A stretch of DNA of 64,000 nucleotides from Heliocybe sulcata (GCA_004369045.1 ML213505.1:1609849-1673848), one strand, 5' to 3'; shown: positions 34,815-47,312, counted from the first letter of the stretch. Translations and numbers: made by a program. Notes: generated by a model not told the origin, from the sequence alone.

Positions 34815-35648
34815 GTTTGCGGATGAGAAAATACAAGAGGGCGAGAGCAGGACGCGTCTTATATGCCGGGCTGCGTTACTAACGGCGGACCTGCGGGGAC
34901 GATTATCCACTGATGAGCCACGTGATGTCACACATATCGGGGAAGTATGTGGCAGCATTCTCCCACGGCCCGTCCCCGCACACTCTCACGGCACCCACGG
35001 TCCGAGTCGTCCTCGAATTTGCCGGTGCCTCTGCTCATCGTTTCGTCTCATCCTGGTCCGTGCGTGTCGGGTCCCTGTGCTTGAATCTCGAGGGGTTGGC
35101 AACAGACATCTATCTGCATTGACGCTGCGAATACGTTTCTCAGATGCACACTCAGGCCTCTGACAAACAAATTGGTCCGCTTTGTCATTTTGCATGATTT
35201 CGACTGTCAGCACCAAATAAACCTGTGCTTGCTCATGGTCTCTAGCGTGCAAAGAATTCTTTCAGGCGCTTCAAGCTTGTCACCAAAGCAGTTGGCGGAA
35301 GTGGACTGGCGGATGCAATGAACCTAAACACAAACTAAATATGTGTCTCCGGAAGGAGGTGAGCATCGGAGCTCAGAGCGAACCCCTTTCACCGATGTTG
35401 AACCCAGCGTACCGATCGAGCGGCAAAGAACCGTGACGAAGCTAAGCATAATCGCGAGAAGACCAAACAGGCATGGAAAGAGCTGCACCAGGATGATTAG
35501 ATGCGCCATCGTCGTCAACTCGAGGTTGCTCCTGGCCGATAAAGGCGCATCCAATTCATCCTGAATCCAGTATCTCATTTGCTCGCACCATACCACATAC
35601 TTATGTAATGAGCTAAATGGTACAGTTATGCAGATATTCCGCTCCCTT
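34815..35648. other. Intergenic region, transketolase promoter
   Basis: Contains the transketolase promoter at its left end (with the TATA-like element listed) and the 3' end of the alpha-xylosidase transcript at its right end. The frames here have no recognisable domain. Confidence 0.4.
34858..34865 (-). promoter_or_regulatory. TATA-like element of transketolase
   Basis: On the minus strand this reads catataag, about 45 bases before the transketolase ATG, a usual distance for a fungal TATA box with a short leader. Confidence 0.45.
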
Positions 35649-38600
35649 CTAATTACCATACTCGTGTGGCTTTCTGACCTTCAGAATGATCTCGTTTCCC
35701 GTTACTTTCGTCGTCAAAATGTCTCTCGCACTATTCAACCCGCCTCCGCTCTTCGCGACCATATACTTTCCCGTGAAGAATAGACTCAACCTGGCGACCC
35801 CCGGTGATCCAGTAACATTCACCTTTACCTCCTCTCCTTTCCTAATAGCAGTTACTGTTCCAGCTATCTCCCCGCCTTTACCAGTGGGTATCTGAGTTCC
35901 CACTTTCTGGCCGTCATCCAGCTCATATAAACGTACTTCGACGCCCTTGTCCAGGTCGTAATCAGGGCGGCCTACGCCCTCCGGACCAAGGCACAAGATC
36001 GTATTTGGTCGCACCCAGACAGGAATCTCATCGATTGGAACCTTTTCCTTGATCCATACTGGCCCCTGGATAGTCCGTTCAGGGTGAAAGAAGGACGTCC
36101 AGCGCCCCGCTGGGAGATAGTACTCCGATTCCTCGTCGAGCGGGACGAAGACGGGCGCAACGAGCAGCGAGGGCCCGAACATATATTGCCTGTCGAGATA
36201 ATGCGTCGTCCTGTCTGAGAGGAACTCGACGAACATAGCGCGCATGACTGGGGAACCCCGCTGGTTCGCTTGGATTGCCTTCCCTCGGCGATCAGCGCTG
36301 ATAATGTGACGAAGTCCAGAGAGGAGCACCTACTAGGTTGTAGAGATAGGGCATGAGCTGATGTTTGGTCTCGACGAACTTGGCCATGTCTTGCGCAGCT
36401 TCTTCTCCGTACTCCCATGGAACGCGATATGAGTTCGAACCGTGAAGCCTAGAATGGGACGAGAAGAGGCCGAAAGCTACCCATCGACGATACACTTCTG
36501 GAGGAGGGTGACCCTACAGCTCTAGCTGAACGATCAAATCCCTTCAGATGGTCAGCCCTGACGTACCTCGAAGCCCCCGATATCATGGGAGGAGAAGGCA
36601 AACCCGGATAGTGTTAGGCTCAGACCGCCGCGAAGAGTCTCAGCCATGGCCTCGAAAGTGGACTCGCAGTCTCCTCCCCAGTGCTGATGACACAAGGTTC
36701 AACGACCGTACCAGACCCATATAATGTCATTTACTTACCACAGGGAACCTGCTCGCGAGCTGGATGATCAGCACTGCCCTTCGAGTATATAGTCTCACTA
36801 TTTTTCACCTTTGACCGCCCGCATGCGCTGATCTTGCGAATACGACAGCCTCACCGGCACCGAAGCGCCTTTTGAGTAGGTTGAATACGAGCTCGTTGTA
36901 CAGCACGGCGTAGTAGTTGTGCATCTTCATAGGATCGGAACCGTCATGGTAGACGATGCCTGCGTGCGGGATACGTTCGCCAAAGTCTGTCTGCGATGCA
37001 TTCACGATATCAGGCTAAGAACCTGAAGTCGGCCTGGGCTTACCTTGAATGTATCGACACCTAGGTCGATCAATGCCTCCAATTTATCGAGGTACCACTT
37101 CTGCGCCGCGGGATTGGTGAAGTCGACGACGGCAAGACCAGGTTGCCACAGATCCCATCTGGCACGAACGCTTTTGGTGGTACTATCTAGGATGCCACAA
37201 GCGGGACTTACTGCCATGGAGAGCCGTCTTTCCTCTTGATGAAATAGCCGCTTTCCGCACCTTCCAGGAAAATGGGAGATAACTGGGAAATGTACGGGTT
37301 AACTGGAGACTTGGACGTCAGCTTAGTGTGCATTAGAGACCGCGCACTGACATACTCCAGACGCAAATCTTCACGCCGTACTTCTCCTTGATGTCCGAGA
37401 GGTAAGCTTTGGGGTCTGGGAAGTTGTCCGGGTCGAACGTGAAGGAGCACCTACACGTCTTCAGTGAGTTACTAGGAGGGTTTTGTGCTAGAACCCTACC
37501 ATTCATATTGCTTCATCCAGAAGCAGTCTAGATGGAATACACGGACTGGGCATTTGCGATCCTGCATTCCCTGTAGAAAGCCGGAGACGGTCTGTGTATC
37601 GTAGTTCGTCAAGAACGACGTGGAGAGCCACAAGCCGAATGTCCACGTCGGCAGCAGTCTTCATGCCTGTCAGCTTCGGGGTGCTGTCTGAAATGGAGTC
37701 CATCACACTTACGCCGGTCTACCTGTTATACGAGTGTACCGCTCCAGGATCTGTCCTCATATAAGTGATGGTGTGCAATACTTGGACGAGGAAAGAGGAT
37801 TACCTCGAGGGGTGTTTCACCATAGATCAAGAAATACTCCAGGCTCTCCCCAGCCACGCTCACGCCGACCTTGCTAACCTTTTCGCTACCCACTTCCACC
37901 TCGACTTCACCAGCGTGGTTAATGAAGAGGCCATATCCTCGGTTTGTGATGTAGAACGGAACACATTTATACGCTTGCTCGCTTGATGTTCCGCCGTCGC
38001 GGTTCCATATGCTTACTGATTGACCTGGATTGCAATCAGACTTGGAGACTAGGAGCCGAATAATGAACGCGCCGTTCTTTAAGAATGTCCCAAACTGTTC
38101 TCCAAGGCCATAGACAAGTTCTCCGGGGGATATGTTCAGTTCAGAATGGATATAGCGTATACTCTGCGGAGGAGCCTCCGGATGGGGGTTGGAGCTGAAG
38201 TCCTGAGCAAGACAAGAGCTATTTGCCGCCGTACCAGCGGTCCATTTGTAGGGTATGTCGTATATGGCCTGGTGCTTATAACCTGCTGATGTCAAGGTAC
38301 GTGCGGGAGACTTAAATGTGATGGTATAGGGATTTTCCGCGATCTCGGCGGTCAGCCCTCCTGTGCTCAGAGTATAAGGCGAGTTCGGTTTTCCGTGCCT
38401 GACATTTGGTGCTGCCATCTCATCAGGAAAAAGCGGGATTGCGGGGTATGGTTTCGGGTCCTTGAAGTGTTCGATCTTCACTCCTATTACGCCTTCCGTG
38501 GGTGAATGGATCCTGATGCTCAGTAAGGGACCTACAGTGACGTCGATGTAGTGAGTTCTAGCAGGGTATGCTAGCAATATGCACCTACCACCAAGCGTAT

Positions 38601-38736
38601 CGCCTCTGTGGCGAATGGGTTTCGTCGCGACTTGCAGCGCATACCCGGCCTTATCCTGCTTGACGTCGGTGGCCTGCAGGCCATGGTAGGCCCTGACGCC
38701 ATCCTTCAACAGCCAGAAACCGTCGTTGAACTTCAT
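35649..38736 (-). CDS. Alpha-xylosidase, glycoside hydrolase family 31
   Basis: Releases alpha-linked xylose from xyloglucan oligosaccharides, as bacterial YicI. The start MKFNDGFWLLKDGVRAYHG is the family N-terminus (ATG at 38736); an upstream in-frame ATG at 38775 was not chosen. The N-terminal beta domain contains SPGELVYGLGEQFGTFLKNG. The catalytic barrel includes the nucleophile region, where FK joins across an intron to TDFGERIPHAG, and the acid/base region SGFAFSSHDIGGFEG near 36560-36605. Beyond it, QYMFGPSLLVAPVFVPLDEE begins the C-terminal part, ending VRKPHEYGN with the stop at 35649. No signal peptide, so likely cytoplasmic; the substrate would be imported oligosaccharides. Divergent from the serine dehydratase. 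Confidence 0.92.
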
Positions 38737-39187
38737 AACCGCGGCAGTTGAGTAGGCGCTATCGACCAGGTACACCTAGGAACTTCCGCGCGTCTTATAT
38801 ATTCTGTCGTGGTAGGGCCATCTGATTGAAGTCTGAATGCGGTCCGGCATACGGGCCGTCACTATTCATCTGACCAGAGCCATGGCTGACAGAATCCAAA
38901 AGACTTTCGACGGCGGGCATATGTTGCGTAAAGGCTTCCAATACTGCAGGAAGCGGCAGGCTCGCCCATGAGGTTCGAAGTCGCGTCGGGGGACGCGTCT
39001 TAATTATCACGATCGAAACGCGTCGGGCCACGTGGTCGTGCTTTAAATATTTAAATATAGATATCTCCTTCCTCTTGACCGCCAGCCCGAGGCTGAGTCA
39101 TTCGTGCGCCCTCTAGTGCTGAGGAACCAGATATTCCTGCCGTGCCATTTAAGGTCTACCAGGAGCACGAAGACCGACTGACCCGCC
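38737..39187. promoter_or_regulatory. Shared promoter, alpha-xylosidase / L-serine dehydratase
   Basis: Divergent promoter of 451 bases. A palindromic E-box ccacgtgg lies at about 39029-39036, and an AT-rich box (tttaaatatttaaatata) at 39043-39060 can serve as TATA element on either strand. Which gene each serves is not decided by sequence. Confidence 0.5.
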
Positions 39188-40560
39188 ATGACAACCGTGA
39201 GCGAGCCTACTCAGCCCTTGTGGATCGAAACGCCTCTCCTCTACTCCAGCCACATCTCTTCCATCATAGGATGTTCAGCGTATTTGAAGCTCGAAGTAAA
39301 GAGTTCTCACTGGTCTATAAGCATGGTATTCACCTGTCTCTCGCATAGAACTTGCAGCCATCCCATTCCTTTAAATATCGTGGCGTAACTCACTTCATTC
39401 AGGAGTGCAAGAGCAAGCACGGTCCTGATGTCCACTGCATCATCGCTTCAGGTGGGAATGCCGGTCTCGCGGCTGCCTGCGCCGCGCGCAGGATCGGCGT
39501 GAAATGCACGGTGTACATTCCGGTGACCGCGAGTCAGCGTGTCCTGGATTACCTGAAAAAGGAAGAAGCGGAGGTCGTGGCCCACGGCAAGATTTATGCT
39601 GAAGCTCTGAGCAAAGCGAAGGAGGCAGCTGATCTTGATGCGAAAGCGTACGAAGCATCAGTAATAATTGAATGCTGGCTGACCGCCTGCTTACAGGGTG
39701 ATGGTGCCCGCCTACGATGATCCCGTCCTTTGGGAAGGACATGCGTCAATGGTGGACGAGATTGCCGCCCAACTGTCTGGCACCAAGCCAGACGCAATAT
39801 TTTGCAGCGTAGGAGGTGGCGGTCTCCTCGCTGGCATTATTGTTGGATGCAAGAGAGTCGGTTGGGATGATGGTAGGTCGAAAGTCATCCCCGAATCGCG
39901 TCATGCCTTAACATCGCACAGTACCCATCGTAGGACTGGAGACGCACGGCACAAGCTGCTTCTATCAGAGCATGCTGCGGAATTCCGGAAGGCCCGTTCC
40001 CTCGTACCTGCGAAGCCGGGAGTACATGCTTTCAGAAGAACATTCCGACTTGCTGTTGGCCAATGTGGCTCCCACACTGCCGCTGTCAAAGGTTTCGTGC
40101 CTGGCGGCTTCAACGCCGTCTGCAGGAGCGCTAAAGTTGGCGTTGGAGAGACAAGGCCCAGTACGGCCTCTCAGCATACCGGACGAGATGAGCATGGATG
40201 CCTGCTGCAAGTTTGCGGGTGCGTCCATTACAGGAGGTGTTCCGGGTGCGTCCTGCTGAAAAATTGACAGACGATCATAAACTCCTCGTCGAACTGGCGT
40301 GCTCGACGACACTCGCACCGGCGTATTCGTCTTCTTTGTTTTCCAACATATTCAGGACATCGCGACCCAAGAATGTAGTTTTCCTTGTTTGCGGAGGCTT
40401 CAACGTGTCTCTTGATGACATGCAGCTCTACAAGCAAACGTTAAAAGAACCGGCTACTGGCGAGGTTGACAAGGAGGCTTGGTGGGGACCAGCGAAGGAA
40501 GGATCATGGTCCGTGTTCCATGAGGATGGAAGATGGGGCATTCCAGCGGAGATGCCTTAG
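39188..40560 (+). CDS. L-serine/threonine dehydratase (PLP-dependent)
   Basis: Fold-type II pyridoxal-phosphate enzyme deaminating L-serine (and threonine), like yeast Cha1, feeding pyruvate and ammonia. The start at 39188 gives MTTVSEPTQPLWIETPLLYS. Next exons carry LQPSHSFKYRG with the PLP lysine, IIASGGNAGLAAACAARR as phosphate-loop, VPAYDDPVLWEGHASMVDEI, and the glycine-rich SVGGGGLLAGIIVGC. The C-terminal part joins CKFA to DDHKLLVELACSTTLAPAYS across a 50-odd nt intron, then NVVFLVCGGFNVSLDDMQLY. The stop is at 40558-40560. No regulatory ACT domain is seen, so this is the catabolic type. Confidence 0.92.
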
Positions 40561-40790
40561 GGCCGGAAATTGCAGGTAATATGATGAGAGCGATGTTACA
40601 TATAGCAGAACATAAGGAGTATAGATACAATGAGCAGGGTTCCGAATGCATCTTGCAGATAGAGTATGGTAGACTTGGTGATGTTATGTAGCTGTGAGTT
40701 AGAAGAACATGTCACGTGGGGGAGCAATATATTCGTAGTAGAACGCAACTCAACTAAGGAAGCAAACACATGCTATTCCCAAGGGGCGCG

Positions 40791-41210
40791 TTACTTGGAC
40801 CAGCTCCCAAGCCAGCCTCCTGAGGAATTGCTCTGGGCCGCAGCTTCCGCTTGCTCCCTTTCCAGCTTCCTCGCTAGCTTCTGAGCACGGATCCGTGCCA
40901 ACTCCTCTCGTACTGCGGTCTGATCCGTCGGTATATGCTATCCAACACATGTGATTGAGTCTATGCCCACGAAGCCAGTAGGCTTGACATACCACCCTGC
41001 CCTTGTCCTCTGGAAAGAGCCGTTCCTTGTACTGCCGGCGCAGAGAGCACCGTTATTTAGCTACTGCACAGAATTGACATTAGCTTATAACATGCTTACG
41101 GGAAGAACATTGCGGTTGTACCAGTCGGGATCGCCATAGTGCATCAGTGCAGCTACTGGGACGAACATGTATATCGCGAACTTGAAGACCTCTAAGTTCG
41201 GGCCTCCCAT
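40791..41210 (-). CDS. PET100: PET100-like cytochrome c oxidase assembly factor
   Basis: Small inner-membrane protein that chaperones complex IV assembly. It starts MGGPNLEVFKFAIYMFVPVA (ATG at 41210), a single hydrophobic helix, then HYGDPDWYNRNVLP, as in the family. After an intron the charged matrix/intermembrane tail gives YKERLFPEDKGRV, then PTDQTAVREELARIRAQKLA, ending GGWLGSWSK with the stop at 40791-40793. Length of about 100 residues is as expected. The in-frame upstream extension is antisense to AT-rich sequence and was rejected. Confidence 0.88.
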
Positions 41211-42077
41211 ATTGACGGAGAATGTGGCGGGTGTCAAGCTCAAGGCCCGGATGCGAGGATAGTCCGTATTAAAGCGTGGGAATGATTCTGTGCTACAGTG
41301 CGCGAAGGACCGTGACGGCGCCTCCGCACAGCCATCCCGCGGCATAGCCGCGGGCCGCCCTTTGATTTTAGGAAGGAAACCAGGCAAAATATGCATGTTC
41401 CTGCATTTTCAGAAAAAAAGTTATTTTGTTTCAAATTTTGGGCAGAAAATTCCAATGTGGCTGAGTCAGTAGACAAGGATAGTAGTATTGTTTCGTTACA
41501 TTTTGCTGTGGCTCAACAGTTAAAGATATTTGCACAGTTATCGCGAGTTCAACTTCAAGGCACAGCATCGGGATATGCACAGTAGTCCGCATTCACCGTC
41601 AAGGAGTACAAATCGTGTCGGTGTGTCAGGACTACCACTGAAATTTTGGCTGCCCTCAAGGCTCAGGAGAAGTGCGTAGAGGCTTGTAGATGCCAATTCT
41701 GACATTTTATGCCTTTTTCCGGGACTCCAGGACCAGAAAATCAATTTTTTCATTATTTGTTTCAAATTTTCGGGTGAGCCAAGAAATATTATCAGCTACG
41801 GTAAAATCGACTGTGTCATGTTGCAGTACATCTAAATACACTGTGTTTCCTATCTTTTCTACGCCGAAAGAGTGAGAAAATGAGGTGATATAAAAAATCC
41901 GTATCGGGCTTAGCCGAGGCGTCGAAAAGGCCGTTCGCGCACTGTAATACTTGGGTCGGCAATAATTATTGTTGTACTGATCGCAAATATTGTCTTGCCA
42001 CTAAGTGGAAGACTTTTCAGCGACTTCAACAGCGCTGTCTCCCAGCTTCAAACTACCACTGCGCCTGTAATCCAGCG
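41211..42077. other. AT-rich intergenic region with a direct repeat
   Basis: From about 41381 the sequence becomes clearly richer in A and T than its surroundings. A near-identical word, ttatttgtttcaaatttt, occurs at 41421-41442 (with one extra t) and at 41753-41774, followed by ggg and cggg respectively. No protein similarity was seen. PET100 starts at the left end and the F-box-like gene at the right end. Confidence 0.45.
41421..41774. repeat. Direct repeat pair in AT-rich sequence
   Basis: Two copies of a 21-22 base AT-rich word (41421-41442 and 41753-41774) about 330 bases apart in the same orientation, each followed by a G-run. They are too short to be called element ends with confidence. 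Confidence 0.35.
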
Positions 42078-43718
42078 ATGCACAGATGTCTTGCAATCTC
42101 GGAAGTCCTGCGCATCATCGCGGGTGCACTCTCTCTTGACGAGGATATCGAATCGGACACCGAGTCCTCCAGACCTTACTGCGGCACACTGTCTGCAATG
42201 GCACAAACTTGTAAAACTTTTCGAGACCCCTTTCTGCGAGAGTTATGGAAGGACCTGGGCAGCTTGCAGCCTCTCATTAACTGCTTGCCGCCCGACATAT
42301 GGGTAAAACGCTATACGAAGACCTGGTTCGTGAGTACCGCGGGCCTTCGATGTGCAAAGGAGCTGGCCTTGATCAGAGGCATATTCATATTCACTGCGAA
42401 CAGGATCTGACCAAGCCTACACAATCGCTGGATTTGACTCGATTTGAATATTATGCCCCTCTGGTGAAGAGCGTTGTCATCGAGCCCGCAAGCCTCGGAT
42501 ACGACGCCATTCCAGCTTTGACGTTTCTCCGCCGCACTACCTATGTGCTTCCGAATCTTGAGGAGCTCTACTGGACGATGGTCGACTCTCGCCGGAGTGA
42601 AATCTTTCCATACATCCACGCCTTTCTGGCGCCGTCACTGCACAGCTTGACGCTGTCTCTGGAAGGTCGTGCAGCGGAGGACACCTTCTCGCTTTTTCTA
42701 GACTTCCTCGCGGCAGCCTGCAGCTCGCTGCGATGTCTAGACCTCGTGGTTGACCAGGAAAACGATCAGCCGACGCTCCGTCTCGCAAAAGGCGACTCTC
42801 TGACGCCCCTCAACCTTGCTGTTTTCCGGTCTGACTGCCTCCCAATCGACAAAGCTACACTCATATCGCTAGCAGGAATACCTACTCTTGAAGAGGCATG
42901 GCTCTATATTACCGGGGATGTGGCCATTCACCTTCGCCGTCTGCCAGAGTCGTCATTCCCGGCACTCAAGAAACTGCATCTAGCGGATGACTTCGATTTC
43001 CGTGGCTGCGCCACTATCGTTAATTCGACGTCATTCCCTCATTTGGAGTCTTTGAACGTTACCTGTGAGTGGCCCACTCTGGCAGGCGTTACCGCGATCT
43101 TGGGCACCGTTCAGAAACATTGTTGCTCCAACAAACTGCATCAACTTGAAATTTCGTGCAATACTATGACTGGTGGTGGACGTACGGTGGAACTGAACTT
43201 GGACATCATTCAGTCTCTTGCGGGTTTTGGGAACCTTCGTGAACTGAGCTTTCACTTCCCATGCTGGCTCAACTTCAATGATAGCGATCTGGAAGACCTT
43301 TCTAAGGCGGCCTCGCCTTGAAGTTATGATTTTCGGATATCCGCCGCGGCTGGGGACTTCTAAAATTACTATCCTGGGGCTGTGCGCCCTTCTGGAGCAT
43401 ACACCCCGACTGCGTAAGCTACGTATCGCCGTCGACGCACGCGTAGACGTTCGGTATCCCTTTCCCAGAGCAATACTCGATTCCCCGAACCATGGAATGG
43501 AAACTGCAGGCTTTGGAGTGTCGCCCATCTCAAATCTTGCCCCGGTGGCGGAGTTGCTCTTCTATATGTTCCCTTGTTTCAAGGTATTCGTGGGTGGGAG
43601 CGATGAGAACTGGGTGGAAGTTAGCAAGCTTGTGGAAGCTTTTCAGAGAGTGCGAGCCATGGAGAGAGGGAGGTCAATGCCCGAAAGCTCATCTGCCCCG
43701 CCCATGCTCGAGCCATGA
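42078..43718 (+). CDS. F-box-like/leucine-rich protein, frame disrupted near 43310
   Basis: Basidiomycete-type F-box substrate adaptor, probably of an SCF ubiquitin ligase. The N-terminus (MHRCLAISEVLRIIAGALSL) and TLSAMAQTCKTFRDPFLREL, then LPPDIW, form the F-box; an intron of about 76 nt (donor gtgagt) joins TKTWF to DLTKPTQSLDLTRFEYYAP. LRR-like repeats follow (FLRRTTYVLPNLEELYW, LGTVQKHCCSNKLHQLEIS). At about 43304-43315 the reading frame breaks: the first frame ends in a stop at 43319, while the second frame carries on with RLEVMIFGYPPRLG to 43718. The expected joining sequence is SKAWPRLEVM, so two bases appear to be missing. This is either a decayed host gene or a sequencing error. Confidence 0.75.
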
Positions 43719-43891
43719 CGCATTGATAGGAGTTGTTGGATGCTTGTGGATACTCAGACTCGTCTCTATGTTAGAATGGCTCATGGTGATGCTTATCCTC
43801 CGCTCGCACATATATGCACACCGCTCATACTCGTCCTTGTCGTCTACGCATACAATTACCATCAAACATACAGCGTAAAACATGAATCACC

Positions 43892-45700
43892 TCACTCCTC
43901 TTCAACGCCGCCGGAGTCGATGCCCTCCGTGGAAAAGCCGACAGTCTCGACTTCCAATGTCCGCAGGTTAATCAACACTAGAACTCCGCTCTCAGAAAAC
44001 TTTGGTACCAGAACTATCCGGCACCGCTTGTCCGCCTCCTCTCCGTCTAGCCCAGGGACACCCTTCTCCGAGACCAGCCTCGTCTCGAATCTTGGTTGGC
44101 ACCCGACGATGTATACGTCGGGCGTCCGCGATACGACAAATGGATCGGTTGTGAAGTATGGGTGGCACCACAGTGTGTCAGGGGCTGTCGGAGCTATATG
44201 CCGCCATCGAAGCGTCGATTCCGCGATAGAGAGTCGAGTGGCGGGCGGGGTCGGCAGATATTTGAACATATCGTTCAGCGGTTGGCCAGAATTAATTAGG
44301 AGAGTGCGAGTATATGATCTTTGTGAACCCGAGGACGTCGAGTTAGTGTTTTGGGAATCCGATCCGGATGCTATGCGTAGATAGGTGGGGTTTGTCTCGC
44401 ATGAGAAGGTAGCATATGATGAGACACCGCCGAGCATTGCTCGCGGGAGTGGCTGTTGTGGTAGGATTGTCCCTGTCGGGTCTGATTCTCCTGGCAATAC
44501 GTGTACCGGCATGCTGGAGCCGATATCTAGTAGCAAAGAGGAGAGGCTGAGAGTGAAATGGGGTGAGAAGGACGCAGAGTCATGGCCGTATCGCTTCTGT
44601 GAATGAAGGGTATTTCAGGACACTACCCTGCTACATGGAAAATGAAGCACAACTGACTGATTTCTTGTCGACGCCATCGCTCTCGCCATTTACCGCGTTT
44701 GATGTTACGGTTGAAGAGAGGGAGTTTCCAGCAATTAGGAGGCGCGAAATCCTGCGAGAGGACAGATGGTCGTCTGGCCCGCCAACTTCACCCACTAGAT
44801 ATTCGGCGAGCAGTTGCATTTCAGCATCTGCTGCAGACGAGGAGCCGATGTCCAAGCCAGATATCACGCCTATCCACACGTCGTCACCGCTCGGCACATC
44901 TATTGCATATCCTGAATTAGCCTGCGGCTGGCGGCATGATGGCGGACACGTACCGTCTACCTCCATCTCATTGTCCTCACTTGGCTCTGCCTCGGGTTGA
45001 GGAGCCAGACCAGCAGGGCAGATATCCACGACTTGAAACTCTCCATTGGGAGTCTCCATTCCTAGAGCAGCAATGATCACGCCGGTCACCAGTCTGGCCT
45101 TCTCCACGGGTTCGCCGATTAAGCGTATTCGACCTGACTCGTCTTCCAATGAGACAATATCATCTGCAGAGTATATTTTGTCTCTAGGAGGTGGAGGTGG
45201 GATTGATCGCTGGAAAGTAAATGAGCCGGTAATGCTCCATGAAGGCCAAATGCATGAAACGCACGTCTCGACCAATATCTGCCAGCACGTTCGGCTTCTG
45301 AGGCATGTCCATGTACACTGTCCCGACAATATAACATAGGCGTGACTTCAAAACGTCGAGCACTCGTGGCACAAGTATAGGCGAGCCTGAGTACCGCTTT
45401 CATGAGACATTGGAACGATCCCGAGTATGCATTGCCAGACGAACCTTGCACGTCCTTCCAGCGTGCGTGAGCCCTCTTCTCCACCGCGCCTCGTAATAAC
45501 CGTAGCCTAACAAAGTATATGTTCGCGTATTGGTGCTTGTACGACCTGTTGAGTCCGCCTAGCGAGAAAGACGGAGTACTGTCTATGGGTGGGAGAACAG
45601 ACGTTGAGGCTCGCGCAGACTGGTCAGCATCAGCAGACCTGACTGGATTTCAGCAGATAGTAAGAGATGCAACAAGATGTGCGAACACGGATTGGTCCAT
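43892..45700 (-). CDS. DNA polymerase delta small subunit (POLD2/Cdc1-like)
   Basis: B subunit of replicative DNA polymerase delta, with an OB fold and an inactive phosphoesterase domain. The inferred start at 45700 splices MDQS to SARASTSVLPPIDS and then SYKHQYANIYFVRLRLLRGA. A further intron joins WKDVQ to GSPILVPRVLDVLKSRLCYI, then GTVYMDMPQKPN. The phosphoesterase-like half has RRISRLLIAGNSLSSTVTSN, PVHVLPGESDPTGTILPQQP and FSCETNPTYLRIASGSDS, then TLRWRHIAPTAPDTLWCHPY and TDPFVVSRTPDVYIVGCQPR. It ends GGVEEE and TGA at 43892. The first exon is the least certain part; everything after YKHQYAN is secure. Confidence 0.87.
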
Positions 45701-47312
45701 TTCGAGTTGAAGAAATTTGAGGAGTGTATTTTGACTACGCGATTCAGCCACAACGCGTTCTGACGCGTCTTGCGAGATAATTGCACGGGGTCCAAATATG
45801 AGCAAACAGACGCGACACGCTTTGCGCCACTCGGCTGTCCGGATGGCATCTAGGCTGGGGGCTCTCGGTACTTGAACTGAGCTTGACTTTAAAGACATAA
45901 TTAACGTTTAACCTTCAAATTACTTACATGGCACACAAGTACATCGTGCTAGTATACGAAACCAAATCCGCACATGCCGCCACATCCGGACGACGCGTTA
46001 TTTGCTTCTATTGATACATACATCAGCGCTTCAGCCACCGCGGCAGTCATTTCTGTCTCAGACTCTCATGTTCATCGAGCCTCTATCGACTCCTCTTGCG
46101 CAGCTTTACTTGCCTGATCACCTTTCCGTCCCAACTCATGCCAGGTCCCTCGAGGCCGAGAGAATTATCTTCTTGTTGGCAGTGGGCATAGTGTAGCTTG
46201 CCATGATCAAACCAAGGCGAGTATGCCACTGCTGTAGTCCGACGGACGCAACCTTGCGACCCCGCTCGTCACATTACAGATTGCCTTTGGACTAGAATTG
46301 CGGAGAATATGATCACGAGTGGATGTCGGGCATCCTGCGTATTATGTTCAGTAATATTCTTATACTTCAAGATACGGGGAGCTCTATGGGGGCCTGGAGC
46401 CTAACTCCAAGCACGTGCGATGTCTTGCCACAGGCTCTAAAGTATTGTATTGCAATGCATATTTGGCGTTGACCATCCGGCTAGCCTCCGCTAATACAAC
46501 ATCTAGGGTCTCTCCTATCCTTTCCCTGGCCCATCCAACTAGTATGAACGTCCTGTGGTGGTGATACCACTCTTCCGGATGGCTTCCTAGACGTTCCGGC
46601 TAGGGAGCCAATGGGACGGCACAACCGCCTCTGCTCAGGAATCCTTGTCCCTCCCGTCAGCGACGTTCTTCTACTTGATGGTCCTTCGTAATTCTCGTCC
46701 TCCGCGACTGCCATAAATGAGAGTGGATTCCACCGTACGTCCGGTAAGGTCACAGGCTGCGAGTCGTACGGATGGTACGATGGTCGTATTGCAGGAGGCG
46801 TTGGACAAAGTCCGGCAGAGAGCAACAAGGACTCGTCTAAACACGGGCGGACTTGTAGCCAAGGATCGCCCGACCAGTTTCCTGAGTTCTCGTCTGAATG
46901 AGTGGTCAAGCCAGGCGAAACGAGACCTCACAACTTACGTCTCCGATCGAGTTGGTCGTTTCTTGACATATGTTGACTTTTGGATGGATTTTGCAGCATG
47001 CACATGTAGCTGGACGGTTCAAGAGGATGTTGTGATCCGCAAGGCTGGGGGTATGGCAAGGACCCTGCAAGCTGGCTGTTGGTGACCAGATAGTTATTGA
47101 GTTTCAGACCGACCCCGGAACCCAATACGCAGCCGTGCCGCCGCGAATACCGCAATCGAGCCCCCAGTCCGATATAAAATGAAGGTAAAGTAAGAAGGCC
47201 AGAGTCTGCTCAATAATATTCACGTATGGTTCATCAAATGACATGATCTGCATGTCCCAGACATGAGGAGTCCAAACTGATATCACCGATTTCCAGTGCT
47301 TATTGCCCGAAA
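45701..47312. other. Intergenic region, no recognised gene
   Basis: 1.6 kb between the polymerase subunit promoter and the 3' end of the dioxygenase. A minus-strand frame of 142 codons (46481-46909) has no domain I can name; an overlapping plus-strand frame covers much of the same sequence, so neither is trusted. No repeats of note. Confidence 0.35.

Noticed and set aside
38737-38775. Upstream ATG extending alpha-xylosidase by thirteen residues
   Set aside because: The family begins at MKFNDGFWLL; the upstream part has no counterpart in it.
43719-43883. Minus-strand frame rich in charged residues between the F-box-like gene and the polymerase subunit
   Set aside because: Only 64 codons, overlaps both gene flanks, no support.
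46481-46909. 142-codon minus-strand frame between polymerase subunit and dioxygenase
   Set aside because: No family resemblance and a competing plus-strand frame covers the same bases.
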